Positions 20,267 to 30,192 of a DNA stretch of 36,999 nt are shown in pieces. The translations under genes and the position numbers were made by a program. The notes under the pieces were generated by a model. That model had not been told where the DNA came from and did no database searches. It saw nothing but the letters and a program-made list of their open reading frames with translations. This DNA comes from Chara braunii (taxonomy: Eukaryota > Streptophyta > Charophyceae > Charales > Characeae). The stretch is taken from the NCBI GenBank assembly GCA_003427395.1, contig BFEA01000121.1, positions 1,875,202 through 1,912,200 of the forward strand. Reading direction: 5' to 3'. Every line of letters starts with the position of its first letter. The first letter of the stretch is position 1.

Positions 20267-21065
20267 ACATTGCGATGTACGCATGCTTGGCTACGGGCAG
20301 AATCCTTAGTTGCGTTGTAAATGCTTCCCACCAGAGGACCGGATCCTGTTGCGTGTAGTCGTCAAACCTCTCCAGATTGAACGTTGGTATCTTATACATC
20401 TCCGGATTGCCATCCACGTTCGTCGTCTGCAGCTGCTGGACCTCGGTCTTCAATGTATGCAGCCGATTACTGATGGTGGTGGTTGGCGCAGCGAAAGTGC
20501 TGATGTCGCCGAGCATTGCCACTACATGGTTAACGCGGTCCTCCAGTTGGCAGCTAGAGGGCGCACTGCTGGAAGCCCCAGCAGCTGGTCCTGGTACAGC
20601 CTGTTCCAGGTCCAGCAATCAGGCATTGAGTGCCCGAGTTGCATCCTCGTGGCTCTGCACCATGCGGCGGAGCTGTGCCAACTCTTGATGCTGTTACGTC
20701 AGGTCCTGGTACTGTCTCTCCAACTCTGACCGTTGGTAGTTGCAAGCATACAACAAGCGCGTCACGAGTTTGGAGAGGAACTCCTTGTGTTTCTCTTCCG
20801 GTGTTGCCTCGTCGCCGTTCGGTTCAAAATGCCAGTACTTGAGTCTGTCGATGTTGTTGGCTTCATGCCGCTGCAGCAGATCTTGGGCATCTGCGTCTGC
20901 ATCGGCCTGTAGCCGCAGCTGTGCTGCTTCTGATGCCTCTTCAGCCTGTACGCGGGCAGCCTCGGCTGCCAGCAGCCGTTGTTCCTCAGCCTCAATCTGA
21001 GCGTGGAAACGCTGCTTGTAGGCGGCAAGGGACTCGTTGGGCAGTTGCCCTCGCAGGCCCGTCAT
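20267..21065 (-). pseudogene. Element C Gag, 3'-truncated
   Basis: One minus-strand frame from ATG at 21065 (MTGLRGQLPNESLAAYKQRF) to 20267. It carries a long Ala/Glu/Gln-rich coiled coil with EAEEQRLLAAEAARVQAEEA, then KYWHFEPNGDEATPEEKHKEF, a second coiled stretch, and a C-terminal segment with IPTFNLERFDDY and DPVLWWEAFTTQLRILPV, which resembles the start of a Ty3-type Gag capsid domain. Two in-frame stops break it (TAA at 20696-20694 and one ~90 bases later). The sequence ends abruptly at about 20275, where CT-rich satellite-flank DNA begins, so the capsid core and all of Pol are missing. It lies downstream of a matching LTR and primer site on the same strand. Confidence 0.75.
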
Positions 21066-21240
21066 GTCGCTGACGTGGCACTGCTGACGTGGCACTTTGT
21101 CTGACGTGGCACTGTGTCTGACGTGGCACTGCTGATGTGGCACTGCTTACGTGGCACTGTGTCTGACGTGGCAATGCTGACGTGGCACTGCTTACGTGGC
21201 ACTGTGTCTGACGTGGCGCTGCTGACGTGGCACTGTACCA
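21066..21240. repeat. TGACGTGGCACTG short tandem array
   Basis: Eleven copies of an ACGTGGC core (one as ATGTGGC), most as TGACGTGGCACTG, spaced 13-20 bases. The array lies in the leader of element C just upstream of its gag start. The core is the ACGT-type bZIP binding site (C/G-box hybrid). Whether it binds anything here is not shown. Confidence 0.85.
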
Positions 21241-21360
21241 AACCGGGATGCATGCAAGGGATGGGTGGGAGGGAAAATGTAGGTAGGTAACCAACCCAAC
21301 AAGACTTTCCTCCGGCCCTAATCAACAGATAAAATAAAAAATAAAAAATAAACGAGGACA

Positions 21361-22047
21361 ACTTCCTTTTTTTTTTTCTTTTTTTTTTTGTATATATCTG
21401 TCGATTTATGATGAGTAGGATATGTCAGAAGAGTATTATGAACGAGATCTAGGCTAGGTGCCGCAAAGTTTTGGCTTTTACAAACTGCGATCTTGAAAAA
21501 AAAAAATTTGCGAACTGGAGTAAAGATGCGATTTTCAGAAAAGAACGAAATCCAGTTTCTGAGAGTACAGCAACCTCCGAATAAGCCTAGCGCAATATTG
21601 GTAGGCTTCGCAAGATTCGGTTTTCAAAAAAAAATTTGCGAGATAGAATGGAAACGCGATTTTCATAAAAGAATAATTTCAGTTTTCGAGAATATGACCG
21701 CTTCTATCGTTATCCCAATATGCCTAGAGAACGAAAATACTAACTTCAGAAATTTTAGCTATGTATGCGAAATATCAGAGAAACGAATTGCTACTATCGG
21801 GAATTTTCAGACATAATGAAATGCGATTTATCAGAATTTTTCAGATATTTGTCACGTAAAAAAACGAACTACTAATATCAGAAATTTCCAGATAGAACGA
21901 AAATGCGAATATCAGAAATTTCAGATAGTTGTTGCGAGAAAAAAAAAAATTCAGAGATTTGACTAAGTCCTACTTGTGTTACTACTGAGTGATCAATAGA
22001 TCGCAAGCTGGCTACTTGATTGAGTAGGTCCTCTGTATGAGAGGTCC
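21361..22047 (-). other. Element C leader, AT-rich degenerate repeats
   Basis: Between the primer site and the ACGT array lies ~0.7 kb without a gene. 21480-21960 is built of irregular repeats of ATCAGAAATTTCAGATA, GCGATTTTCAGAAAA and A8-A11 runs. The 107-aa plus-strand ORF at 21493-21816 is within this low-complexity sequence and I do not support it. The stretch nearest the primer site has a short minus-strand open segment (ERTSHTEDLLNQVASLRSID), possibly the eroded start of a leader ORF. Confidence 0.5.
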
Positions 22048-22059
22048 GCTCCGATACCA
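22048..22059 (-). other. Element C primer-binding site (tRNA-iMet type)
   Basis: The minus strand reads TGGTATCGGAGC three bases after the LTR end, one change from the common plant LTR-element primer site TGGTATCAGAGC, which pairs with the 3' end of initiator tRNA-Met. It fixes the orientation and the inner LTR end. Confidence 0.85.
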
Positions 22060-22062
22060 AAC

Positions 22063-23194
22063 TGTTGCATACTGCAACGTGCAGACCAGAACAAGAACCG
22101 ACCTTTCAATACAAAGTATAAGATAGCACAACGGAAGACTTAGATACCAGTGATCCGAACAATCAATGTTGTAATGCAGCCCTGAACATACATCATCATC
22201 AACGTTACATGGTGTGAATGGGGTCTGGCGCTTCACACAGGAAGACTGCACCAGCCCCTACCATACACAGACGAAGAAGAAGGGGGTTAGGCGAGGAGGG
22301 GAAGATGGGAATGTCGTCAACACCAAGTCTTTGGCACAGGCCCAAATAGTCCCTCGTCGAAATGTCTGAATCCCAAATGTCAAGTTTGGATCCAATGTCG
22401 TCAAGTCTCAAGTCACAACTCTGTCTCTCTCTGTCGTAGTCTGAGAAGTCAGGTGGCGAGAGGGTGAGAAGAGAAGGTGGACTTAGACGAGGAAGAAGAA
22501 GAACTCTCTCTCTCTCTGTGTCCAGTACTAACCTGTGAAGTTGGCGCCTTGATGCAGGTACCACGAAGATGGAGCCGGAGTGATGGCGCCACAGGTAAGT
22601 ANCACTGGCCTCCGCCAGTCTCTCTCCCACTCTACGATCTACCACTTACCAGTGCCCAGCGCTGAAGACTACAGCTACAGCTATGGCGCCCAGCGCCGAA
22701 GACTACAGCTAGTGCTAACTACAGCCTAGCGCTGAAGACTACTGCACCGCTCCTCCTGAGTGCTGCGGCCGAATCCTGAAGACTACTCGTGCCTACTGAA
22801 CACTACCTACCCGTGAAGTGCATGGGAACTTCCTATGTACTACGGGTGTGCCTCCTGAGCCTGCCGAAGGGAGGCAGGGGCTGCAGCTGCAGCTCATGCT
22901 CAAACTCGTGAGGAACAGGCTATTTCTGGCCTGTTCCGCATCCCTGTTTACGTGCCTGAGTCTTAGGGGCAGGTCGAAACAATGAGGGCCTGAAAATGGC
23001 CCTCTGTTTCAGGCTGAAAACTCTGGGTCTTAAAAGACCTAGAAATAGGCTGAAACGGGGTAGGGCCTGCAGACCCTCGTTTTTCAGCATCCAGGCTGAA
23101 ACGAACGGGGCCTGTAAGCCCTAAGTTTAAGGCTTTTAGGCTGAATGTCCGGGACGGGCCCTGCAGGACCCGTGTGGCTACACAGTATGCCACA
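22063..23194 (-). mobile_element. Element C 5' LTR, 1132 bp
   Basis: On the minus strand the LTR begins TGTGGCATACTG (23194-23183) and ends CAGTATGCAACA (22074-22063). These are 12-bp terminal inverted repeats with one mismatch, bounded by TG and CA. A primer site follows the inner end. Inside are tandem units with AGCGCTGAAGACTAC (22660-22800) and, at 22960-23170, repeated GGGCCTG palindromes. One N at 22602. The 146-aa ORF on the minus strand (22205-22645) is within the LTR and has no recognisable domain. No second LTR is in the window, so it cannot be dated. Confidence 0.8.
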
Positions 23195-24310
23195 TCCCAC
23201 CTCCACCTCCATCACCCGTCCACCATAACCAACCACCTTCCACCTTCCTCCTCCACCGTTTCCTTCACCTATTCACCATAGCCTACCCCCTCGCACCTTC
23301 CTCCACCATCTCCTTCACCCATCCACCATAACCAACCACCTTCCGCCATCTTCCTCCACCACCTCCTTCGCCCATGGGGCCGTTCAGCAGTGTACAGAGG
23401 TATGAGGTGTTGCGGATACTGCGCGCTGTGTTCACCACAAGGCCTAGAGTTCCAGTTGTTAACGATGAGGTTCTATGGGGCGTCGTCCGACGAGAAATAA
23501 AACTAGGGGCTGATTTACGTAGACGACTTGAACCGCCTGTAGGAGCCGTCGGAAGAGGAGACGGGTCAGTAGAAAGAGAAAGGAAAGAAGGTAGGAGTAA
23601 GGAAGAAAAGGGGACCTTCTTCCTCCACCACCCGTCCACCATAGCCAACCACCTTCCACCCTCTTCCTCCACCATCTCCTTCACCTATCCACCGTAGCCG
23701 ACCACCTTCCACTTTCTTCCTCCACCACCTCCTTCACCCATCCACCATAGCCAACCACCTTGCACCTTCTTCCTCCGCCATCTCCTCCACCCATCCACCA
23801 TAGCCAACCACCTTCCGCCTTCTTCCTCCATCGCCTCCTTCNCCCATCCACCATAGCNGGTCACCTTGCACCTTCTCCCTCCTCCACCTCCTTCACCNAT
23901 CCACCATAGCCGACCACCTTCCACCTTCTCTCTCCTCCACCTCCTTCGCCCATCCACCATAGCCGACCACCTTCCACCTTCTTCCTCCACCACCTCCTTC
24001 ACCCATCCACCACAGCCAACCGTCTTCCACCTTCTTCCTTCTCCACCTCCTTCACCCATCCACCATAGCCGACCACCTTCCACCTTCTCCCTCCTTCACC
24101 TCCTTCACCCTTTCACCATAGCCGACCATCTTCCACCTTCTTCCTCCATCGTTTCCTTCACCCATCCACCATGGCCAACCACCTTCCACCCCCTTCCTCC
24201 ACCATCTCCACCACCCATCCGCCATAGCCAACCACCTTGCACCCTCTTCCTCCACCATCACCTTCACCCGTCCACCATAACCGGTCTCCTTGTACCTTCT
24301 TCCTTCTCTG
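23195..24310. repeat. 53-bp satellite, second block, ~18 units
   Basis: Unit core CCACCATAGCCGACCACC, CTTCCACCTTCTTCCTCC, ACCTCCTTCACCCATC. The spacing of TAGCC measured at 23642, 23695 and 23748 is exactly 53 bp. Three isolated Ns (23842, 23858, 23898) suggest collapsed or mixed copies. The block is interrupted at 23384-23578 by a gene fragment. Element C inserted at, or was joined to, its left end. Confidence 0.9.
23384..23578 (+). pseudogene. Displaced fragment of the B1 array protein
   Basis: The plus strand encodes MGPFSSVQRYEVLRI ... AVFTTRPRVPVVNDEVLWG, almost the same as the C-terminal part of array unit 3 on the minus strand (11117-10920: MGPFSSEQRYEVLRI ... EVLWGVVRR). At DNA level they stay alignable past a one-base frame change near 23500, where another frame continues with YVDDLNRL matching YVDGLYRL. 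Satellite units lie on both sides. It is a ~195-bp fragment of this family, probably from a related copy rather than unit 3 itself, carried into the satellite. Confidence 0.8.
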
Positions 24311-24435
24311 TCCTCCGTCCGTCACTTGAGGGTCGTAAGTAACGAAGGTGCCAAGGAGAGCTAGGAAACACTAGGTAGGACGATAGGGAACGCTAATGGG
24401 AGAAGTTGATAAGGGGCTAAAGGTTTCTTCCTTCA

Positions 24436-24440
<5 letters not shown>

Positions 24441-24487
<47 letters not shown>
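24441..24487. repeat. (CT)n microsatellite
   Basis: ~47 bp of CT, followed by CT-rich imperfect sequence. It is preceded by GGTGCCAAGGAGAGC and GGTAGGACGATAGGG, related to the sequence before the first CT tract (19890-19915). Confidence 0.95.
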
Positions 24488-24492
<5 letters not shown>

Positions 24493-25640
24493 TCTTCTTC
24501 TCTCCCTCTCCGTCTCACTCTCTCTCTTCCTTTACTCTCTCCCCTCAAACCCTGGTCTCCTTCACCCCCCCTTTCTTCCTTGTTGGCACATGATTAACTC
24601 CTTTCCCTCACTTGCTATATTGTCAGGGAATGAACGGTAAACAAACTCGGTCCTCACTTGGTGGAGAAAAAGGGCAAGGGGAAGGCTGTCGGTCCCCTGT
24701 GCGACCAAGAGGGAAAAGTTAGGTCACTTGAGGACAGTGAAAAGCAAGATCTTCAAAGGAAAGCGAAAAAGAGAGAGAGAGTTTGGCACGAGGTCAGTTG
24801 ACTCAACCATTTCCCTGACTGCATCACTAAGGAGAATGCGTGGCCCGATTGCGAAGGAAAGGGAACGTGGAAGGAACCTTGGGAAGGAAAGGGAACTTAG
24901 GTTTGCGGGAAGGGCAATGTGTTGACCCCAGTGGGGGATTGGATCGGTTTTTGCTTGTGTGGGTTTGTGCAGGTGAGTAGCTTGGGATGGTTTGAGCAGG
25001 ACCGGACCGGGAAGACCGCGGGCCTGGCATAGACCTTGATGCTGGTGGACCTTGGTATAGGATGCTTGGAAAAAAGGGGCGAGGGAGAAGTGGTGTGGCC
25101 TGGGATGATGTGTGTGTGTGTCTTGGCTCTTTGCATGCAATGGGGAAGCCCGGAAAGACTAAGGGCTTGCAACGGATATGTGAATGTAATGCGTGTGTCG
25201 AGCAAAAAAAAAATAGGGGCTAGGGGATGGATGGCGCCGCGGCACCCCAATGATGTCATAGGGATTGCTGCGCTTAGGAAAAGGGTGTGTGGCCCAAGGA
25301 TGACGCTTGGCCTATGCACGAAAAGAAGAAGAGTTCTCAATAAACCCCCTGGACTGCATGAGTATTGGAAGGAGCAATTGCCTGGCCATACTTAAATGAA
25401 TCGAGAAAATGCCACGAGTGCCCAAAGAGCTACCATCTAACGCGAGAGCGGAGCTACATCCCCCAACGAAAAGCCCTCTCGTAAACGGCCCATCCCCACC
25501 CATCTCATAGCGCTAGGTGGGAGTGCCCCTGAGACGAACGGCCCGCGCCCTGAGCGTGAGCGTGGGCGGGTCAAGCCAAATGGGACCCGTAGTGGGGTCG
25601 ACTCAGGCTCGAAAGTCTATCAGGGTAAGGCCCTACACCG
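24488..25640. other. Gene-free stretch
   Basis: No supported gene. The ORFs on both strands are short, overlap and lack domains. There is an A10 run at 25205-25214 and a short GT run near 25109. It may contain the unrecognised 5' LTR of A2, but I cannot place its ends. Confidence 0.4.
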
Positions 25641-25642
25641 GG

Positions 25643-25757
25643 CGTTGACCGGATATTGACTGGGAGTTGACCAGGGGTTGACTGCAGTGTTGACCAAGTG
25701 TTGACCAAGGCGTTGACCAAGGCGTTGACCAAAACTGTTGACCACGAGTTTGACCAA
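25643..25757 (+). promoter_or_regulatory. Cluster of ten TTGAC W-box cores
   Basis: TTGACC or TTGACT occurs ten times in ~115 bp, most as GTTGACCA spaced 10-15 bases, all on the plus strand; an eleventh is near 25923. TTGAC[CT] is the core recognised by plant WRKY factors. It lies ~0.6 kb upstream of A2 gag, where an LTR promoter region would be. A TATAAT-like sequence follows at 25769. Binding is inferred from the motif only. Confidence 0.55.
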
Positions 25758-26238
25758 GTTGGAGTCGGTATAATATGCCAAGCCTTCAGCCTATCCCCTC
25801 GGCCTATGGATATGCACACACCCTGTGGTACTTGCTGAGTCAAGTCTGTCTGTCTCTTTTTTCTGCATTGAGTCTCTTTTGTCCAGGCGATAGGAAATCT
25901 GTGGATAAAGGATAAGGCCTTGTTGACCAAACCCACACGGGCTGAGTAGGGCTAAAGACTGTGTCTGACGACTCGACTGTCTCGGAGGACACGAACCCTC
26001 CCAAGGACCGGTACAGACCGGCGGGCTGCTCGGTGTGGCACAGTAGGCCCAAAATCCGAGTTGTGGGCTGCACAACAGGCCGTCTACGTCTTGAGAGGAC
26101 TTGCTGATCGCATCGTCCTGTTTGCGAGGTTAAAGAATTCCTGAGGAGTTATGGGGGATCTCCTTAAATGCCTCCTGATCAACAGTAAAGTCCTGTAGTG
26201 ACAGCCATAGTTTAGGTTTAGGCTAGTGACCCTAGTTG

Positions 26239-26262
26239 ACAAAATCTTGTCCAAGATTTTGT
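26239..26262. other. Perfect 11-bp hairpin upstream of A2 gag
   Basis: ACAAAATCTTG and CAAGATTTTGT separated by TC, ~97 bases before the gag ATG. It could be a leader RNA structure. It is not T-tailed and not terminator-like. Confidence 0.65.
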
Positions 26263-26358
26263 GGTCCTTTAGAATTGAGTCAGTAGGTTTGTTAGTCAGC
26301 GGGAGTAGAGTCTAAGTGGTGAGGAGTGGAACCATCGTCTGGTTGTGCACCAATCACC

Positions 26359-28347
26359 ATGGTTGACACCCGTAGTGGGAAGAGTACTACCCCTCAATCC
26401 GAGGTCGAGCAAGCCCGGATCCCCGCCACTTTGAGAGAAAGAAAAGAGGAGCTCCTCAGGCAGGCGAAGATGAAGGCCATTGAGGAGGAGCAGGCGGTGA
26501 AGAAGAAAAAGTTGGAGGAGGAGTTGAGAAGACTTCAACAAGAGGAGGAGGAGAAGAAGAAGGCTGCTGAAGAAGAAGTGGTAGCCGAAGAGGAGGAAGA
26601 GGAAGACGAAGAACCCCTTGAAAGGAGGCGTACGGGGGGAAGAGGAGAAAGCAGTGGCACGAAGGAGGAAGATCCCTAGATTGAGAAAAATATTAGTGAG
26701 TGGGTAGCGAATTTGAGTTTGGAAGAAGAAGAGGAGGCGATGTTATATGTTCCACAGGAAGAGAAGGATGTTGTAGTCAGGGAGTTTGAGGCAATGACCA
26801 ATCCCCTGGACCGCCAGGCGCTAGAGAATGAAAAAAAGTTAGAGTGGAAACTGCGTCTGGCAAGGGAGAAGAAAAGAAGGAGGGAGGAGGCCAGTCGGAT
26901 GGCAAAGGAGATGGAGAAGGTGCATTCCTGTAGGAGGGAAGTAGAAGCCCATCAGGATATCCGGGCTAAGATGGATAAGATTTTGAGCAGCATAGAGATC
27001 TTGGGTCAGGCCTGGACCGAGCAGCAATTAACCAGCGAGGGCCAACATATGGCCCTGCACTCCATTCGACTGGGTTTTCGAGACTTTGCGCTCGATATTG
27101 TGACTCATATGGGGTCACAGTTTCAAAGACTGAAAGAGGGTGCAGAAAAATACTGCACCGACGCCTTGGAAGGCGCTAAAGCTATAGCCGCCGCTGAGAC
27201 TGAGGCTAGACCCCGCAAGGAACCGGTAAAGCTCAAGTTCCCAGTCGCGTATGGCGGAAAGCCCGAAGAAAATTTCGATAATTGGGAGGTTAGCGTGAAC
27301 AGTTATGTCTACCTACAACACATTGTGCAGGATGAACAAGTCCTAGTAGCCTTCCATGCCCTGAAGGATGAAGCGGCTAGCTTCGCCAGATCCCTCGCGC
27401 GTGAGGCCAGTTGTGAGAACAACATGGTCGCATACTCCAAAGTCACCACCATCCCTCAGTTCCTCAAGCTCCTCAGGGAGCGATTCACTGATCTCAGAAG
27501 GGGCGTTAAGGCCTCTGATAAACTCCAAACTATCCACTCACGACAGTGGAGGAATGCGCGAGCACTCAAAGCGGTTATGGACGAGCTGATAGTCGTCCCG
27601 GACCATGGGGTCACTGAGGCTCAACTGGTCCAACTTTTCAATCGTGCCATGCCAGAGCCCTTACGAGGGCATTTCTTTGACGAAAGCCAACAGCCCACCA
27701 TGACGTATGACGCATTGAGTAGAGAGGTGGTGTTGTACGAAGCAAAGTCCATGCCAGTGTCCACTTTCTGGCATAAGGACTTAGATAAGGGGAAAAAGTG
27801 GAAAGGGCGTACCATCTCTGGTCAGGTTAGGGCCAAGGATCATATGATCCTTACATTAGAAGAAGGTGGTACTGATGAGGTCCCCTACAGCTAGATAGAG
27901 TGGGGACTTGAGGAGGAGGACAGTGGTGTGGGCAAGGGGAGGACCTATGCTGCTGTCGCAGCTGGAAGGAGGCCGCAAGGTAGAGGGGGCTAGGGTCAAA
28001 GGGGCCAGGCCTATGGTGGCCGAGGACAGGACACTCAGGGGGTTGGCGGCCAAAAGGGCAGTCAAGAGGGAGGTAGGGGTCAAGGTCCCCCGCCAAATCG
28101 TCAGGGTCCTAGTCGGTCGCCACAATGACGAGTTAGAGGATCACCTCAAAGGAGAGGAGGATCGCACCCAAGCTTGCCACAAGGCAGGCCATGGGAAGAT
28201 TTGGGCCTATATCAGAGAGTCTGGCAGCAACGTGTGGATCAGGGTCAGTGCATCTACTGCGGTGACCCGACCCACATAATTAAATATTGTCCTAAGTATA
28301 GACAGGCCTGATGGACTGCCCAAGAGTCAAAAGGCAGCCGTCGGTAG
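26359..28347 (+). pseudogene. A2 Gag (chromovirus-like), full length but with stops
   Basis: One frame throughout. The ATG at 26359 (MVDTRSGKSTTPQSEVEQ) is chosen over an upstream GTG. Order: acidic and basic coiled coil with K/E-rich runs (26430-26640), a second coiled stretch, the capsid-like core (SYVYLQHIVQDEQVLVAFHALKD region, 27301-27370), a basic G/R/Q-rich part and the knuckle CIYCGDPTHIIKYC at 28249-28290. Stops: TAG 26677-26679, TAG 27892-27894, further TAG/TGA near 27990, 28126 and 28308. Otherwise there is no frameshift, so it is younger or less damaged than A1 Gag. It serves as the reference for locating A1's missing N-terminus and 41-base deletion. Confidence 0.85.
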
Positions 28348-29157
28348 GGGTCGCAATTGCCTCTACTGCTAGGCCATGTGGGGAAGCAAGCGAGCGCACA
28401 GAGGAAACTCCCACACCACATGAGCCTTCGACAGAGGTTGCAGGTCAGTGCCTAGTTAGCTGTCTAGAGTCTGCTTGTGTCAACGTCTCTCTAGGCACTT
28501 CCCTCACAGGCATGGCATAAGAGTTGAAGGAGAGGATGCCTGCCTGGGCCAAAATGAAGAAAGAAAGCAAAGGACTAGTTTTAGTCGACGTAGAGATTTT
28601 TAGGAGTAGAGTAAGGGCCCTTATAGATTCAGGGGCCACCCACAGTTATATTAGCCGTAAAGCGATGAAGAAGCTAAGGCTAAGGTTGAAGGTCTAGAAG
28701 TTGGAAGACCCCATAGTTAGTGTCCTTGCAGACAACCGCACTATGCGAGTTGAGGACTACGTAGAGGGAGTCCAAGCGTATTTTCGCCTAGAGAAAGATG
28801 GGAAATGGAGAAGTTCTCCATTCCCTAACTCTCCTTGTTTAGGATAACCTTCCTTCGATATAGTCCTAGGCATGGACTGGGGAGAGGCAGCAGGAGCTAC
28901 ACTTCGTCTGAGAGAGCATGATTGTAGGCTCCTTAGTCCGTCAGGCGACGTCAAGACTGCCATCTGTTCCATGTGTCAGGTGTGGACAACACCTTGGCAC
29001 ATTGCTGTCTCAGTGCTCCCACGTTCGCGCGACTAGTTAAGAAGGAGCAGTTAGAGGAGCAAGTCTTCGTAGCTTATGTGAGACCTGTCACTGAGCCTAA
29101 GGAGGAAAAGCTCATAGACCCAGCTATTGCCAAGCTGCTGGAAGAATTTAAAGATTA
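28311..29157 (+). pseudogene. A2 aspartic protease, degraded
   Basis: It begins in the -1 frame relative to Gag, as in A1, with CPRVKRQPSVGVA. The active site ALIDSGATHSYIS is intact (GAT-TCA-GGG at 28626-28634). It is broken by TAA and TAG stops (for example after KLRLRLKV), by small deletions near 28805 and 28850 that shift frame, and by a final TAA after LLEEFKD at 29155-29157. VLGMDWGE is still readable near 28870. Confidence 0.75.
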
Positions 29158-29340
29158 AACAGAGCCGCCGATGGGAGTTGTGCCACGACCAATCCGGCAC
29201 TGAATAGAGATAGAGCCTGACAGTAGAACTCCTTAGGGAGCAGTTTATAGGATGTCCCCCAGAGAGTTAGAGGAGCGGCGCAAGCAGCATTTGGACGAGC
29301 TTCTCGAAAAGGGTTGGATTAGGCCTAGTTCGTCTCCTTT
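29158..29340 (+). pseudogene. A2 RT N-terminal stub
   Basis: TEPPMGVVPRPIRH, SPRELEERRKQ and [17 protein letters not shown] match the start of RT in A1. Homology to A1 ends within SPFG at ~29340, where A1 continues with GAPVLFV. The fingers, palm and YxDD box are absent, and sequence of another family follows directly. Confidence 0.75.
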
Positions 29341-30192
29341 TGAAGGAACCATGGATTGGACTGAGGAGCGAGAGGCGGTCGTCCAAACCCTCAAGGACAT
29401 ACTGACATCTGAATAAGTCACGTTGACAGCACCATGTTTTAACGACGAAGTTGGACGACTATTTATTCTCGAGACAGACGGAGGACCCCTGGCCGTAGGG
29501 GACGTTCTGATACAAAAAGATGAAGGACGAAAAAAAAGGTTGATTAGGTTTGAAAGTAGGACCCTGAACTCTGCAGAACGACGATACTCCCAGTTCAAAA
29601 AGGAGGTCTTAGTCGTTCTACATTACCTCAAGATCTTCCAAGCCTACCTATTCAGGAGGCGTTTTATCCTAAGGATCGATCCGACCAATGTCGCAGGGGC
29701 TTTGAAAAATTATAAGTCTATAGATCCGACGGTTGGGAGATGGGTAGACTTCATCTGGCAGTTCGATTACAAGATCGAATGAATTGTTGGACTCAGGAAC
29801 AAGGCCGACGGGCTAAGTCGGGCCTGCATCACACCCTCAGGAATGGACGATGCAGAACCCATCGACACTTTCTTTGAATACGAAGGAGGAACCCTTGTGG
29901 TAGATAACGAGATGATGAGCGAAGAATACACGTTGGAGGAATTGTTGATTCAGACATTGGAAAAAAGGGCACCCGCTGTAGTTGCGGAGCTTAGTGAAGG
30001 ACTAGTCACCGCACAAAGACGCAAAGAGGAAAATGATTCGTGGGGAGCAATAGTGGGTCCGAGAGAAGAATTGATAGCAATGGTCGTCGAGGGAGGCCAG
30101 GAAACCATGATGAGTTTAGTGGAGTTTTGGGAACAAAAGAAGTTGCGGTTATTGGTGAACCAGATGCAGGAAATTAGTTTTTCTATGTTCAG
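29341..30192 (+). pseudogene. B2 RNase H and connection domain
   Basis: Starts with MDWTEEREAVVQTLKDIL, the usual connection segment before RNase H, then TAA (29414-29416). It continues with LTAPCFNDEVGRLFILETDGGPLAVGDVLIQ, FESRTLNSAERRYSQFKKE and RFILRIDPTNVAGAL. Another in-frame TGA (29780-29782) precedes NKADGLSR, the conserved end of RNase H. A charged linker follows. The sequence is clearly Ty3-type but differs from A1 throughout, so this is a different family from the A2 sequence fused to it. Confidence 0.75.

Noticed and set aside
22591-22600. Perfect splice-donor sequence CAGGTAAGT on the plus strand
   Set aside because: Lies within the element C LTR on the opposite strand, with no exon evidence.
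22205-22645. 146-aa minus-strand ORF within the C LTR
   Set aside because: LTR sequence with an ambiguous base, no domain and no start context.
26210-26232. Interstitial plant-type telomere repeat
   Set aside because: Only two adjacent TTTAGG units; not an array.
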